Assembly: GCA_014860725.1 (NCBI GenBank)
Contig: JACZJD010000007.1
Location: 1 to 5,051 of the forward strand
Origin: Aquamicrobium sp.
GTDB lineage: Bacteria; Pseudomonadota; Alphaproteobacteria; Rhizobiales; Rhizobiaceae
Reading direction: 5' to 3'
DNA: 5,051 bases
Below, piece after piece: positions 4,652 to 5,051 of this stretch. Made by a program: the position numbers and the translations under genes. Each line of letters starts with the position of its first letter. The first letter of the stretch is position 1. The notes beneath the pieces were generated by a model. The model was not told the DNA's origin. It made no database searches and saw nothing but the letters and a program-made list of their open reading frames with translations.

Positions 4652-5051
4652 ATGCAGTTCGTTCGACACGCCCCAGCGGTTGTCGGCGGGGTCGTGGGTG
4701 CGGTCGTTGCCGTCGGCGCGCTCGTCGCCGCGTGCAGCGACGGGCGGGAGCCCCCGCGCGCGCTGAGCGAGGCCGAAAGCGCGGCGCTCGCGCCGGCCGA
4801 TCCGCACCTGGCTGAGCTTTACGAGACCTCGTGCAAGGCCTGCCACACGGTGCGGGATTCGCTCGCGCCGCTGACCGGCGACCGCACGCAGTGGGATGCG
4901 CGTTGGGCGCAGGGCGAGGAGACCCTTCTGCGGGTCGCCCTCGCGGGCAAGAACGGCATGCCGGCGGGCGGTCAGTGCTTTTCATGCTCGCCGGACGACC
5001 TGCGGGCGCTGACCCGCTTCATGGCAGGACGGGAGGGGGCCGGACAAGAGG
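4652..5051 (+). CDS. Lipoprotein cytochrome c5-type (3' end outside window)
   Basis: A c-type cytochrome that would pass electrons on the periplasmic side of a membrane; 133 residues are visible with no stop. A hydrophobic N-terminus (9-27) ends in VAAC, a lipobox with C28 as the lipid-bearing residue. The haem site is C61-K-A-C64-H65. The axial Met is M103 in GKNGMPAGGQ, and a second Cys pair, C109-F-S-C112, is followed by SPDDLRALTRFM. A 'MP..G.C..CS..EL' ending with an extra disulfide is the mark of cytochrome c5/c555-type proteins, so this assignment is good. The strong promoter carries a repressor-like repeat and the divergent gene is a TetR regulator, so expression is probably induced by a ligand. 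Such small cytochromes are often encoded with a flavin or quinone dehydrogenase, expected just beyond the right edge (inference). The stretch 116-133 is normal for the end of this family, so the gene is probably nearly complete. Confidence 0.92.
   Translation, partial: MQFVRHAPAVVGGVVGAVVAVGALVAACSDGREPPRALSEAESAALAPADPHLAELYETSCKACHTVRDSLAPLTGDRTQWDARWAQGEETLLRVALAGKNGMPAGGQCFSCSPDDLRALTRFMAGREGAGQE

Noticed and set aside
4561..4653. 31-residue extension of TetR from ATG 4653
   Set aside because: It would place coding sequence over the divergent promoter and repeats, and residues 1-31 are unlike TetR N-termini; ATG 4560 gives the usual length.

Overview
The window is very GC-rich, with GC-ended codons throughout and E. 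coli-like Shine-Dalgarno sites. Together with a Tat/Sec-exported phosphatase under a Pho-box-like site and the style of the Nudix and DUF3299-like proteins, this suggests an alphaproteobacterium, probably of the Hyphomicrobiales (Rhizobiales). That assignment is an inference from composition and protein style, not from a marker gene. No mobile element, CRISPR array, tRNA or rRNA was seen. Almost all of the window is coding, and every gene except the last lies on the minus strand.

From right to left along the minus strand: (1) a TetR-family regulator (3970-4560), transcribed divergently from a plus-strand lipoprotein cytochrome c5-type gene that runs off the right edge (4652-5051). The 91-bp gap between them has a strong sigma70-type promoter (TTGACA, 16 bp, TATAGT) with a perfect inverted repeat in the spacer and -10, and a second, 25-bp palindrome lying over the tetR start codon. 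(2) A two-gene unit: a 55-residue protein with two CxxC pairs (3528-3695), missed by ordinary length cut-offs, joined by a TGATG stop/start overlap to a Nudix hydrolase (3010-3528). (3) A secreted PhoA-type alkaline phosphatase (1078-2829) with all catalytic positions, no cysteine, an N-terminal Ig-like region and a calcium-loop-like insert; a good Pho box lies about 50 bp upstream of its start. (4) After a strong hairpin, a short exported CxxC protein resembling DUF3299 (532-1005) and, 4 bp on, the first 175 residues of a LolD/MacB-type ABC ATPase (1-527), running off the left edge.

Functionally, the phosphatase releases phosphate from organic esters in the periplasm under phosphate limitation. 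The DUF3299-like/ABC pair resembles metal-acquisition loci of the Zrg type, which would fit beside a zinc enzyme, but this is an inference. The TetR/cytochrome pair looks like a repressed redox module whose dehydrogenase partner probably lies beyond the right edge. The small CxxC protein coupled to the Nudix enzyme is the least conventional element and the best candidate for something undescribed.
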